The notes beneath the pieces were generated by a model. That model had not been told where the DNA came from. It saw nothing but the letters and a program-made list of their open reading frames with translations, and did not search any database. From Cepaea nemoralis (Eukaryota > Mollusca > Gastropoda > Stylommatophora > Helicidae): 64,000 bases of DNA. Made by a program: the position numbers and the translations under genes. Shown here piece after piece: positions 19,295 through 30,313 of this stretch. Location: assembly GCA_014155875.1 (NCBI GenBank), contig JACEFZ010018135.1, positions 37,501 through 101,500 on the forward strand. Direction: 5' to 3'. How positions within the stretch are numbered: position 1 is the first letter of the stretch; every line of letters starts with the position of its first letter.

Positions 19295-20515
19295 ACGAAC
19301 GAACGAACAATCTTTATTTTCAAAGGGTTAAGAATTGGGCACGCAGGCCCGTCTGACATTCTGCCCTTCTTCTCTAATTCCTCTCATACATTATTTCATT
19401 CAACATCACATATGAAGCTAATCTTAGACAACAAAAGAACAATAAGCATTAATACGCATGAAAATAATCAATTATACATGACTCACTGAGGCAATGTTTA
19501 CCATGGGCATGATAAATACCTAAGGACGGTGTAACGTGCCATACATATGGGAATGTTTATTAACTAGTTGTCGTTTGAGATAATTTACCATTATTATTTT
19601 TAGGGGGGCATGTAGTCTGTACTGAGGTAGTGTTCAAACAGGTTGCGACTGTATGTATAATGATTGGTGGTGTCTTTGATTTCTTGTGGAAGATTGTTCC
19701 ACAACTGAGTGGCAGAGTATGCTAAGCTTGTTTTATATAAGTCTATCCTAGGTTTAGGGACATGAAGTATATTTAGTCGTTCACTATGTCTTGCGTTATA
19801 TTTAAACAATGGCCAAAGGTAGCTTGGAGCATTTTGAAATAGGATTTTGTGAATTAGTTTAGCCTTATTAAAAAGTAGGCGTTTGTGGAGTGGCAGTAAC
19901 TGAAGACGTTCATGTAGGTTAGAATTGTCTGTAAGCTTATCACCATTGATTAAACGCACTGCCCTTTTCTGGAGTGAATAAAGGCGTTTTGTTATTGATT
20001 TGGAGCATCCATCCCAGATTGTGGAGCAATAATCAATATGTGTTTGTATGTGTGAAATATAGAATATCTTTCTTGTGTTTTCGTCGAGGAAATTTTTAAT
20101 TTTGCAAGTCGGTATACTTTTTGGCTATTTGTGTAACTAGAGCATGAACATGGGAATTAAAGGTTAGATTTTGATCAATGATAAGAACCAGTGCTTTGTG
20201 CTCGGTTACACTTTCTATAGGCGTGCTACCAATGTGCAGCTGAAGAGTTCTCTGCGAGATTAAAGCGTGAAGTCTTTGCCTGGTTTCTATTAACATTGAT
20301 TGTCTTTTAGAAATATTAATTTGCATGCGGTTTGCATGACTCCAGTTAACTACACTATTTATTTCTTGTTGCAAGGATAATTCTAGCGCATTACGATCAA
20401 CAGAGTTTGTAGATACTGTGCTGTCGTCTGCAAATAGATCGCAGGACGACAACAGATTTAAGGGAAGATCATTTATATAATGGCAAATAACAGAGGGCCA
20501 ATTATTGACTCCTGA
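19295..20515 (-). pseudogene. LINE-D: CR1/L2-like reverse transcriptase 3' part
   Basis: The minus strand reads, in broken frames, the palm of a non-LTR reverse transcriptase: GPLLFAIYINDLPL (about 20490), LFADDSTVST (20430; FADD catalytic pair), then WSHANRMQINISK, DYCSTIWDG (about 20015) and the C-terminal part with PLHKRLLFNKAKLIHKILF and LWNNLPQEI, stop at 19600. At least one frameshift lies between 20096 and 20040. The 3' UTR ends in the shared terminus GGGCCTGCGTGCCC and a (GTTC)n tail at 19295-19312. It is 5'-truncated. The CR1/L2 label rests on motif style and could be another FADD-type clade. Confidence 0.75.
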
Positions 20516-20650
20516 TACATGTAATGTGGAGAGAACCTGTTGTGGTGTATTGGTGACCCATGTTACATGTAGTGTGGAGAGAACCTGTTGTGTTGTATTG
20601 GTGACTCATGTTACATGCAGTGTGGAGAGAATAGGTGACAATGGTGATCC
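20515..20650. repeat. Triplicated segment of about 59 bp
   Basis: The segment CATGTAATGTGGAGAGAACC with TGTATTGGTGACCCATGTTA occurs three times with small changes. It lies within the minus-strand I-like reverse transcriptase relic, directly after its QGSPLSPIL motif, and repeats a piece of that coding sequence. Confidence 0.8.
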
Positions 20651-20965
20651 TTGGGTAGACCCGTTCAGACATGTTGGCGTTTCGAGACCCATACAACGAC
20701 ACTGTACTTTCGAAAATCTCTGCCTCAGTCCAGTTGACCAAACATGTCAAAGCGGCCATGTCCAGCGGCAATCTCGCGATCATTTTGTATTGGACGCTGA
20801 TGTATACGTCTTCAAAGTAAGCCCTTTCCATTCCCGCCTGGACACTTTGTACACGTCATCTGCGAATATCCCAGCAATGATTGAGGTATGCCTCCCCAGA
20901 CGACCACAGTCTCGAGTAGAGGCCAAGAGACCTTCGGCTCGTCTTCTGTTCATGATTTCTGTTCC
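20620..20965 (-). pseudogene. I-like LINE reverse transcriptase fragment
   Basis: On the minus strand, in shifting frames, are IFADDVYKVSRREWKG (compare AVFAHDVYEGF of LINE-B) and GSTQGSPLSPILSTLHV (the GxPQGSPLSPVLF motif of I-like elements). The order and spacing match LINE-B reverse transcriptase, but the sequence has diverged and carries several frameshifts. It has no 3' part; the triplicated segment takes over. Confidence 0.65.
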
Positions 20966-21189
20966 ATGAGTTTTCATTTGGTGATTTGTGAGGTAATGAT
21001 TATGTTGCCGTCTTTCCTGGAATATTCTTACTCATGCTTAGGAAAAAGAGAGGGAGGCATACAAAGAGACAGTTACAGAGACCGTCAGTTGGTCGGAGGG
21101 TCTGTCGGAGAGTCGGTCGGTAGATTGTTTGGTCAGTCGAGTGGTAGATAAGTATTCATTAGCACCTTGCCATCTTGACAGACAATAGT

Positions 21190-22994
21190 TTGTTACACTG
21201 TGCTTCAAAAAGGCATAATAACTACAACCCGTGGCGGTGGCGAATGTGACTGATAAGGCCAATTTGCGCTGTAAATGTTCGTCAACAGTGGATGCATGTG
21301 AACACATGGTTATTTTCACCATCATGCACCATCTTACGTCTCACACGCTCATTGTGTGACTTATCTGCAATAATTTTCTCCTTTGCCTTTATTCCATTTC
21401 TGATATTTGCCCTCCATGCAACACGTTCAGCGGCGACTTGCTCCCAATGTGCATTATCAATGCCCTGAGATCTCTTACTCATCTGTAATTCACCAAAAAA
21501 GATGTCCTTTGGTATTCTACCATCATCCATCCTCCTAACGTGTCCTATCCATTTGTCTACGAATAATGAGCATGGAATATACCGTCACACAACCATATCT
21601 TTCCAATACTTCAGTATTTGTGATTTTGTCTTGCCACTTAATACCAAGATTTCTTTGCAGACACCGAATATGAAAGCTATGTAAACGTTTCTCTTGGCGT
21701 GAGTAAGTGGTCCAGGTTTCACTGCCATAAAGAAGAGTACTAAGGACACAGGCTTGATAGACAAAGGCTTTTGTTTTGGCAGTAAGCTTCCTGTTCTCCC
21801 AGACTCTTTTTCTTAACCTGTTCATTATTGTTGCTGCCTTACCAATCCGGCTGTTGATTTCCTGATCTAGGGATAATTTGCTATTTAACCTCTGATCCTA
21901 GATATGTAAAATGGGCTACTATCTCCAGTTCGGTGTCGTCAATAAAGATTGATGGTACCCCATGTGCACCTTGTGACATAATCTGTATTCTTTTTGCTAA
22001 TTGGTAAACCAACTTCAGAACAAGCATTGGAGAATGCAGATAGTAGACATTGCAATTCTTCCTCAGAGTGGGTCGTAACTGCAGCATCATCTGCAAACAG
22101 CAACTCTCTGATCAGTAGTCTCATAAATTTGGTCTTGGCCTTCAATGTCTAAGCATTGAAGAGGCCGCAATCTGTGCGTTAGTGAATGTATATACCACCA
22201 TCCTGATCACGAAAGGCTTATTTCAGTAAAAATGAAAAGTATATTCAAAAGAGGGTTGGAGCTAGTACACAAAACAGCTTAACTCCACTCTTGATTTCAA
22301 ACTCTTCTGAAGTTTCACCATAAAACTTGATTATGCACTTCATGCCTGTGTGGAACGATTCCCCAATGGGCAGAAGAGTTGGTGGGCAGCCAATCTTTTT
22401 TAGTGCCTTGAACAGACCCTCACGACTGACCAAATCAAATGCCTTTGTGAGGTCGATGAAGGCAATAAACAGTTCTTGATTCTGTTCACGGCATTTTTCT
22501 TGCATTTATCGCAATGAGAATATCATATCAATGGTAGACTGATTCTGTCAAAAGCCACACTGTGATTCGGGGTAGACTTGATCTCCTAGGACTTGAATTC
22601 TGCGCAGAACAATTCTGGCAAATACTTTCCCAACAATACACAGAAGTGAGATACCCCTATAATTGTTGCAGTCGCTCCGATCGCCCTTGTTCTTGTACAG
22701 TGTTATGATGCTTGAATCTTTGAAATCCTGTGGGACTTGTCCTTCTCGCCAGCATAGCTCTATTAGCTGGTGGATCTGTAGAGTGAGTGTTTCTTGCCCA
22801 CTCCGAATCAACTCTATTGGAATCCCATCCTTACCTGGGGCCTTGCCAGATGCAAGTTCATTTATAGCACACTTAACTTCTGTTATGGTGGTAAGTGTGT
22901 CCAGATGGTCAAGAGTTGGTAGGACCTCTATGGTCTTGAGGGCATCATCCGCTAGTTTGATCTCATTTGAGTAAAGCTCCAAATAGTGCTCTAT
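21190..22994 (-). pseudogene. LINE-C 3' half: reverse transcriptase and C-terminal domain
   Basis: Minus-strand frames in order: 22994-22548 (SGKAPGKDGIP, NNYRGISLLC, SQCGF), 22505-22245 (FIAFIDLTKAFDLVSREG, first catalytic Asp), 22145-21881 (LLFADDAAV, the FADD pair; THFTYLGS region), 21825-21535 (LLYGSETWT, IRCLQRNLGIKW) and 21530-21282, then a short Cys/His motif (TCIHC…LISHIRHRHG) at about 21300-21225. Stops and frameshifts separate these blocks. It is an APE-type LINE of old age. Its 5' half continues at 30930 beyond the inserted Gypsy-1, the join falling inside a DRW codon group. Confidence 0.85.
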
Positions 22995-22999
22995 CCATC

Positions 23000-23514
23000 T
23001 GTCAACAACCAATGTTTCAGGCATCATCGGATTACTTCTCCCACACCACACAAGAAACTTGCAAGTCGTGTGAGAGGAAATGAATGATACATTTTATTGC
23101 CGTTGGCTCTTTACAATTACAAAACAGTCGCTATCAAATCACACACAAAGCCACAGAATTGCCTATCACTAGTTTCCTAACCCTATTGCTAATCTCTATC
23201 TATCTGGTTACACAAAACTCCTATCAACACTAAACGATCTGCTCGCTACGAAGTCAGTCCCCAGTCTGACTTTCCTACTCGCGTGGCTACACAGCACGCG
23301 GAAGGACCTTGATGCGTCCTTCGGCTTTTTGCGTGCCGTTACATTCAGCACGCTTATATTAGCTGTCTCCTATTGAGTGGCAATCGTGGCTATCACGTAG
23401 GCGTGATTCTGTCGTGACCAGAGTGCTAACTATCTGGTCGACGTCTCCGTGTCTCATGAGAGAACTAATTAATAGTCCCCCATTCTATCACCTACCCTGC
23501 CCTTATATCGGGAG
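23000..23514 (-). repeat. Gypsy-1 3' LTR, truncated
   Basis: It is nearly identical to 30314-30826. In element orientation it lacks about 97 bp at its 5' (U3) side, and no polypurine tract is next to it. The outer end (23000) is intact and abuts the CCATC duplication. Confidence 0.9.
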
Positions 23515-23521
23515 AAGCTAT

Positions 23522-23700
23522 TGTTCAAGCTATTACACTTACCCACGGCTCTAGACTAAGGTTACGAATAGTGAATTACAGGTTTAATTTGTGTCAGTGA
23601 CTGATGACGTGTGCAGACTAGAACGAGTTGCGAGCTAAACTGTGCTTATCGTGACAAAATAATGCTTATTTGTGTTTATTAAAATATCATGTACTTAATT
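23522..23700. repeat. Inverted repeat arm (left), 179 bp
   Basis: This is the reverse complement of 30094-30272 with only about two differences. The arm lies directly inside the truncated 3' LTR, while its partner is the normal leader inside the 5' LTR. Confidence 0.92.
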
Positions 23701-24794
23701 TCTCTAAGATCTATACTAAACTACACACAACACATTCACGACAACACATTTTCAACATCGAAAACAAACATTTGACGCAGATGAAAATAAAAAGTCGCGT
23801 TGAGCGGCAGAAAAAATCCGCTGACTGATCTCACTCTCTCTTGTATAATTTACATTTGCTCTCCCTTTCACACTTCTGTCACACATCTTTTACCCTTACT
23901 TCTGTCACACATCTTTTACCCTCACAATTATTTAAAAACCTTGGAGTGACACTGTACAAGTTTGGCTCAGTTTGACAAAGTTGAGCTTAATGACTGTGCG
24001 TAAATTGCTGCACGAGTCATGTATTTACAACATATTTACATGTAAGAGAAAGGGTTGATGGTTTGTACCCTGGTATTATTAACCACTATATTCTACTGCA
24101 ATAATACTCTAAATACTGACATCCTAATACTAGTTCTATAAATATGTATTTAATGTGTTACCTATTTTAATCTATTTTGCCACATTAATCCTAAGATACG
24201 CTTACATTAATCCTAATATTTATCTAATTTAAGGGACGTAATCTAATTATTTAAAATGAAATTGATGTGAGATGAGTTATGTACCTTTCTGAATGGGTAA
24301 TGTGAAATGTAATAAATTATGTACCTTTCTAACAAGGGTAATGTGAAATATAACAAAATTCTAACTAATGTTTTTAAATGAAAAAAAATATATGATTGAT
24401 ATTCTTACTCTAAATGGTGTAAATGATGTATGTTTACTTGTATAATCCTTTTATCCTATTACGGTGTAAACTAATTATAATACTAAATGATAACGTTTGT
24501 TAAATGGACTGGTTCATTAAGATGGAATGAACTCAAGTGAAATGAACCTAAGTGAAATGTAACAAACTAAATGGTAATATTACTATCTAAATTTAATCCT
24601 AGTTTATATTTAGCTGTTATTACGTTTAAATTACTATCCTAATCCACTTTTAAGCTAAGTAAGTGGGTGAATTAATGATCTATCTAAACTACCTGAAAAC
24701 TATTATATTTCCTAAATCTTACATATATGTTAGAGTGATCTAATCTACTATAATTTATCACTATATTAAAATATTATAATACATATCACAATCA

Positions 24795-24885
<91 letters not shown>

Positions 24886-25299
24886 GGTATTCAATTACCT
24901 CAGGTCAGTTGTTGTCTTAATGTTCAGAAATTGCTTTCATTGGCATACTATATATACAGTTGACCTGGGTATATGAAATACATTACACAGTCATACTTGT
25001 GTCCTATGGGTATTGCATCTGTAGAGTTCGCTTGTGTCGTAGACCAGTATTTTCGTGTCTGTATTTATGTACTGTTCTGACACTGTTCTTCTATGCTTAT
25101 ACAGATGGTTCACCGGCACACATATGAAGCTTAGTATATAACGAGCTGTCTCAGTTCACACGGTGATATACTTGTTTTCGAGGCATAGTTCTTATGTTGA
25201 AGTCTACGGACACATGGTAGTTCATGGTTCAGAACATAATGTCTATGTATTCGTAAAATATCTCACATAGAATATTCTAATGTACTAATTTAACATCTA
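23701..25299 (-). other. Gypsy-1 AT-rich 3' non-coding region
   Basis: About 1.6 kb with no long frame on either strand, rich in A and T, between the RNase H stop and the inverted arm. It includes a duplicated word (TTATGTACCTTTCT at 24276 and 24316) and the TA microsatellite at 24796-24882. An integrase might be expected here in ordinary Gypsy elements; none is seen. Confidence 0.7.
24796..24882. repeat. (TA)n microsatellite
   Basis: About 43 TA units with one phase break (TTA at 24828). Confidence 0.97.
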
Positions 25300-25997
25300 T
25301 TACTCTACACTCTTATGTGGAATCTCCGGTATTTCTACCTCAGATGGTCGACTAAGGGTATCAGCCAGAATGTTGTCCTTACCCTTAATATGCTCTATAC
25401 TAAAAGTATAGTTTTGTAGTATTAGCGACCACCTGTATATACGGTCATTCCGATGCACACCACTTTGTATGACGTGATTGGGGAGTTGTCAGTCTGGACA
25501 ACGAAGTGAACACCCGCTAGAAATCGATGGAGCTTTCTCACCGCATAGATGACGCTTAGGGCTTCAAATTCTGATATGGAATATCTGGACTCAGCAGGTG
25601 TGATCTTACGGCTCACGTATCAAATCGGATGGAAGATGCCATCATAAAATTGGCCTAGTACTGCAGCGATGGAGATTCTGCTGGCATCTGTCCTAAGATA
25701 ATAAACGAGCCTAGGATTAGGCAAGCGAAGGATTGGTACATTACTAAACAGGATTTTCAATTTTGACAATGCAGAAATTAATAATGCATCTTTGACATCT
25801 AATTTTACAGATGCTTTTAAAAAAATGGGAAATACACTTGTAATTTCCGCTAAGTTTGGTATGAATTTGCTATAGTAATTTACTAACCCCAAAAGGCTTC
25901 TGACCTGCTTCTTTGTGGTAGGCATGGTCAGGTTCATAATTTTGGTAATAATTCTATTGTCAGTCTTAAGTTGACCTTGTGAAATGACATGACCCAA
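25300..25997 (-). pseudogene. Gypsy-1 pol end: connection and RNase H
   Basis: It continues the reverse transcriptase of the main frame after a one-base loss in a T run near 25995. 25997-25620 covers the thumb/connection (LLGLVNYYSKFIPNL) and LRTDASRIS (first RNase H Asp). A stop codon at 25621 separates it from 25616-25422, with ITPAESRYSISEFEALSVIY (Glu) and VVQTDNSP (Asp). A second frameshift near 25470 leads to GKDNILADTLSRPSE (about 25370), the usual RNase H end. A stop follows at about 25303. So two frameshifts and one nonsense change kill this pol. No integrase follows, in keeping with the Gmr1 order. Confidence 0.85.
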
Positions 25998-28900
25998 AAA
26001 TCAATTTCTTTTAGGCCCAATTCGACTTTGCTCGGTTTGACAGTGAGACCGAAGAGTCGCAACCTTTCGAAGACATGTCTTAGTTTCAGTAAGTGTGTTG
26101 TCCAGTCATCTGTATGGACACATATATCATCTATATACGTCACTGTATTCGTCACTCCATGAAGTAGATCTCTAGTTAAGCGTATGAAAGTGGCAGGAGC
26201 GTTTCGAAGTCCGAAAGGAAGAAAACGCCACTCGTACAGTCCTAAAGGTGTTGAAAAAGCAGTAAGATGAATGGATTGAGTCTGCATAGGGACCTGCCAA
26301 TATCCCTTAGTAAGATCTAATTTAGAAAAGATTTTGGAGGTGGACATGTCAAGAATAAGATCTTCGCAGGAAGGAATTGGTTCTGCGTCGATCTTAGTGA
26401 CGTTGTTGAGCTTTCGATAGTCCACACACAAACGAATTGTGGAGTCTTTTTTCTTAACTAGGACGATTGGAAAGGAGTACTCAGATGTGGATTTCTGGAT
26501 GATCCCACTAGCTTCTAAATTAAGAATTTCCTTATTTAGACTTTCTCTATAGCTGAGTGGGATAGAGTACGGCCTGCATTTGATAGGCTTAGAGTCCGAA
26601 AGAAGAATGGAGTGCTCGATTCTGTCCGTCCTACCTGGAATGTCAGAAAATATGTCTTTATACTCCGTCACTAATTCTACTAATTGTCGTCGTTGAACGT
26701 CTGTTATTCCCTGTTCTATCCGTATGCTATCTAATGTCGCAGTCTTGTCTACAATAGGAACAGGTAGTTCCATTCCGTCGTCGTCTACCTGATTCAGTAC
26801 GGTGGTGGTGCTAAGTGCGTATTCTGTAAGCTCACTAGGTGTATGGATATCGTCGGATTTGCCAGTCTCGCTAACTAGTGTAGTTGCGTTGTGTATGTCT
26901 GTCGTCTGATCACTAGGTGTGGGTGCACTGTGTTCGTCTGTCTCTACTTCTGTCTCTTGTCGTGAAAAGTAAGGTTTCAACATGGTGACATGGAATATCT
27001 TTAAGTGTCCGTTTATCGATATTTCATAGTCAACATCTGAAAGTTTTTGTGTCACCTTGAAAGGCCCTTGCCATGAAGTTACCATTTTATTATGCTTGTC
27101 TGGTAGTAGCACCATTACGTCTTGATCAGTTTCAAGTGTTATGGGTCTGGCACTTTTGTTAGGACTGTGATGTTTGAGGATATCTGCACTGTTCACTGGA
27201 GTGAAACCATTCTTCTCTTCCCAGACAGATATTTCTTCATCTGTACAGTGCCTTAGCTGGGGTAGACACCCAAGAATTAAATCAGTACAAGGGTTGTCAA
27301 GTATTGCACAAGTAAAGGTACCAGAAAGGAACGGGGTGTTTATACGGGCTCTTGCCAGAGGATAGGTTTCTATATTACCAGAAAAAGTCCGGCATTTTAC
27401 AGAGTCACCAGTATAATCCTTTGGATTAACAAGTTCCTTTTTCACACCAATAATAGAGCTCCCACTGTCAAGCAAACATCGGCATGGCTTCTCATTGACC
27501 ATTGCAGAGTGAAACAATAGATTGCCTCTGGAGGCTATAACTGCATTTGCATTCTCTACGGAGGATGTTACAATATGCCCACATGTAAGTTTGCCGTCTG
27601 CATGAAATTGGTGACATTGGTCACAATTGTCAAAGCTTAATACATCATTCACACAACACACATCTTCAGATTGCTGAAAAGGTAATATATTCTCGACTTC
27701 ACACTCAGTCTCACTACCACTATCAGAAGATGTATCAATCAAAATAGCATTGTTGGCTTTCATGCGTTGGCGGCCCAGGCACTTATTTGAATAATGGCCG
27801 TAGCTGGAACAAAAGAAGCATTTGATTGCACGCCTGTATGCAGATCTTTTGTTTTGTTGCTTCTTAATAACATTTTCAAGATGTGCCGCATAGTTTGGTG
27901 ATTTATCACACATAGAATAAGTGTCATGCAAAAGTTGACAGTAGATACATTTTGACACTTTCCTATCCTTCTTGTCGACTTTATGAAATGGTTTTCTATT
28001 ACTTTGATAGTTTTTAGGTTGGTCCTTTACAAAAGAAACTACTTCAGAGTCATTTGAAGTCTTAAAAATATCTCTATTTGAAGAAAAATATGCAGAGCCT
28101 TTCTTTTCGAATTGTTCTATGTTCTCAATGTCTGACTGCTGCAGGAATTTAGCAAACGGAGATGGTATAGTGGATATGACTTTATCCATGGCTATTAAAT
28201 TTTTAAGTCTGTCAAAGTCTTTTCCTATGTTAGCTGCTTTAAGCCACCTATCTAGTACACTTTGAACATTTGAGACGTAATCAATGAAAGTCTCACTAGG
28301 TTTTGGTTTTAAGTTTGAGAACTGAACCTGATACCCAGGGGCATCAAGTAAAAAGTGTTGCATTATCCTATCATGGATGTACTGATAGTTAGATCTAAGA
28401 TCAGTTGGTATAGATTCTATCACTTTAAGGGGCTCACCGCTCAGGTTCTTCATATAAATCATAGCCCACATCTCTATTGGAACTTGGTGGTATTTAAACT
28501 GATACTCAACATTTTCTGTCCAGGCTGATATGGAATCTTCTTTACAATATGGTTTGATAATGTTTTTGTATTTATTGAACTTATTTTCTTCTTGTTGACT
28601 TTTCAGTTTAGCAGCAGAGATCTCTATGTGTGAGTCTACATCCATACCTTTCATCTTTACCTGTGTTTCTGATTCTACTTGAATTTGTTTTTCCTTAACT
28701 CTTGCCATGTCATCTATCTCTTTTTGCTTTAGTTCTCTCTCTTGATCTAATTGCTTTTGCTTTAATTCTTTCTCTTGATCTAATTGCTTCTGTTTTAATT
28801 CTAGTTCCTTCTGTTTAATTTCCTTATCATGTTCTAACTGTTGTTGTTTAATCTCTTTATCATGTTCTAACTGTTTCTGTTTTGTTATCTCAGCTAGTTC

Positions 28901-29152
28901 TGCAATCTCCTTTTGGTGTTGTCTTTCCCTTGCACGTTCATCTCTCTCCGCATCTTCTTTTCGTGCACGTTCATCTCTCTCCGCATCTTCTTTTCGTATA
29001 CGTTCAGCTGTCTCAGCATCTTTTGCTTCTTTAAATTTCTGATCAGCATATTGTTGTAGCTCTTTACCTGTGTATTGTAACTCTTTACCAGCTTTTATAA
29101 AATCAGTTAAAGTCGCCATGTTATTTGGTAATTGGCTAGCGTTGACCCGCAC
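25934..29152 (-). CDS. Gypsy-1 gag-pol: coiled coil, SCAN-like capsid, zinc knuckles, protease, integrase tail, reverse transcriptase
   Basis: A 1072-residue frame. The first Met is probably residue 12 (MATLTDFIKAG), by comparison with the Gypsy-2 start. Residues 40-190 form a charged coiled coil (repeated KQKQLDQE). 200-360 is a capsid region of the type from which SCAN domains derive (GEPLKVIESIP, FIDYVSNVQSVLDRW). Zinc knuckles lie at 402-415 (variant) and 445-458 (CFFCSSYGHYSNKC). Protease has LLDSGSS at 561-567. A GPF/Y-type integrase tail (SWQGPFKV) is at 693-700. Reverse transcriptase is at 825-1060 with YIDD at 1006-1009. About 50 residues separate protease folds from the integrase tail, so the zinc and DDE parts of integrase are absent. 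It would encode capsid and replication enzymes if intact. Confidence 0.9.
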   Translation of the reverse strand: MRVNASQLPNNMATLTDFIKAGKELQYTGKELQQYADQKFKEAKDAETAERIRKEDAERDERARKEDAERDERARERQHQKEIAELAEITKQKQLEHDKEIKQQQLEHDKEIKQKELELKQKQLDQEKELKQKQLDQERELKQKEIDDMARVKEKQIQVESETQVKMKGMDVDSHIEISAAKLKSQQEENKFNKYKNIIKPYCKEDSISAWTENVEYQFKYHQVPIEMWAMIYMKNLSGEPLKVIESIPTDLRSNYQYIHDRIMQHFLLDAPGYQVQFSNLKPKPSETFIDYVSNVQSVLDRWLKAANIGKDFDRLKNLIAMDKVISTIPSPFAKFLQQSDIENIEQFEKKGSAYFSSNRDIFKTSNDSEVVSFVKDQPKNYQSNRKPFHKVDKKDRKVSKCIYCQLLHDTYSMCDKSPNYAAHLENVIKKQQNKRSAYRRAIKCFFCSSYGHYSNKCLGRQRMKANNAILIDTSSDSGSETECEVENILPFQQSEDVCCVNDVLSFDNCDQCHQFHADGKLTCGHIVTSSVENANAVIASRGNLLFHSAMVNEKPCRCLLDSGSSIIGVKKELVNPKDYTGDSVKCRTFSGNIETYPLARARINTPFLSGTFTCAILDNPCTDLILGCLPQLRHCTDEEISVWEEKNGFTPVNSADILKHHSPNKSARPITLETDQDVMVLLPDKHNKMVTSWQGPFKVTQKLSDVDYEISINGHLKIFHVTMLKPYFSRQETEVETDEHSAPTPSDQTTDIHNATTLVSETGKSDDIHTPSELTEYALSTTTVLNQVDDDGMELPVPIVDKTATLDSIRIEQGITDVQRRQLVELVTEYKDIFSDIPGRTDRIEHSILLSDSKPIKCRPYSIPLSYRESLNKEILNLEASGIIQKSTSEYSFPIVLVKKKDSTIRLCVDYRKLNNVTKIDAEPIPSCEDLILDMSTSKIFSKLDLTKGYWQVPMQTQSIHLTAFSTPLGLYEWRFLPFGLRNAPATFIRLTRDLLHGVTNTVTYIDDICVHTDDWTTHLLKLRHVFERLRLFGLTVKPSKVELGLKEIDFWVMSFHKVNLRLTIELLPKL

Positions 29153-30093
29153 TGAGCTCTTTAATCACTTATTTATCTTTGATATGTTATGTTTCTTATT
29201 ATCTGAGCACTATAAATTGTACTCTTTGTTTATAACCTGGAAAATTTTATCCTGAAAAAAAAAAAACAGAGCACAAACATATGCTAATGCATCACACGCT
29301 GAAAAAGAGATGCACTATTAATCACATTGCATGCCAAATATATTGAGTATACTCAACTTAATGTTCCCGAGAATCAGGAACACCAATCCGGTAACACAGG
29401 TCACCTCGTTTGGCACTTCGGCATACACACGAGTTTTCTAATCAGCTGTTGTTCACCCTGGTTCACAGAGCAGCAACAATTAACAAGTAGTAAACGACAT
29501 ATAATATTCTCGACAATTTAGTACAATCACAATGACATGCCCACGGACAAACAGAATATAGTTTAAATTAATATTAAATTGTCAATGTCCTGTCTTCGTT
29601 CTAACCGTTTTATGCCTTTCGTTACTAACCTAGTTTAATCTATGGAAGTGTTGTGCAGACCCAGTCTAATTTGCATGGCAAAAAGTAGTGCCATCGTGAC
29701 GGTAAACAAATAGAAAAAGTACGAAAGAAATTCAATAACTGCTTTCAAATAAATAAAAATATAATAATAATGTTTAAATAACTAAATATATTCAATTACT
29801 AACTTAAATAAACAAATAATAGTTAATATAAAGCACAGATTCAGGCGGGCAGCAGCTTGACGATTTGTAAACAATCAGATGCTGAATGCGAATGGCGTAG
29901 AACAACTGCTTGTCAATCGCACTACGTCAGAGGCGCAGCGCTATTTTTAGCTTGCAAAAATCGATAATGTTGCTGGCATGTGTATCGCTCCGCCATGAAT
30001 CTTATTTGATAGTTATTCATAAACAAATCAATAATTACATAAATAAATGAAAGAAAATAATAATATGAATACTTACAACTTTGAAGAACACAT

Positions 30094-30272
30094 AATTAAG
30101 TACATGATATTTTAATAAACACAAATAAGCATTATTTTGTCACGATAGGCACAGTTTAGCTCGCAACTCGTTCTAGTCTGCACACGTCATCAGTCACTGA
30201 CACAAATTAAACCTGTAATTCACTATTCGTAACCTTAGTCTAGAGCCGTGGGTAGGTGTAATAGCTTGAACA
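30094..30272. repeat. Inverted repeat arm (right), Gypsy-1 leader
   Basis: This is the partner of 23522-23700. It lies in the leader between the primer site and gag, the ordinary place for leader sequence, so the left arm is the aberrant copy. Confidence 0.92.
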
Positions 30273-30285
30273 TTTGTCCAAGCCA

Positions 30286-30299
30286 CACTTCTGACACCA
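30286..30299 (-). promoter_or_regulatory. Gypsy-1 primer binding site (tRNA-Leu type)
   Basis: On the minus strand, TGGTGTCAGAAGTG is complementary to the 3' end of animal tRNA-Leu (…CACTTCTGACACCA). It lies 14 nt from the 5' LTR edge at 30314, somewhat further than usual. Confidence 0.7.
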
Positions 30300-30313
30300 C
30301 ATTAATCCTCGCC

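Noticed and set aside
20505..20969. 154-residue plus-strand frame
   Set aside because: It is the opposite strand of the I-like reverse transcriptase relic and the triplicated segment.
25934..29152. Domesticated host gag/SCAN gene
   Set aside because: It is continuous with protease and reverse transcriptase between LTRs with a 5-bp duplication and has frameshifts downstream; no sign of selection as a host gene.
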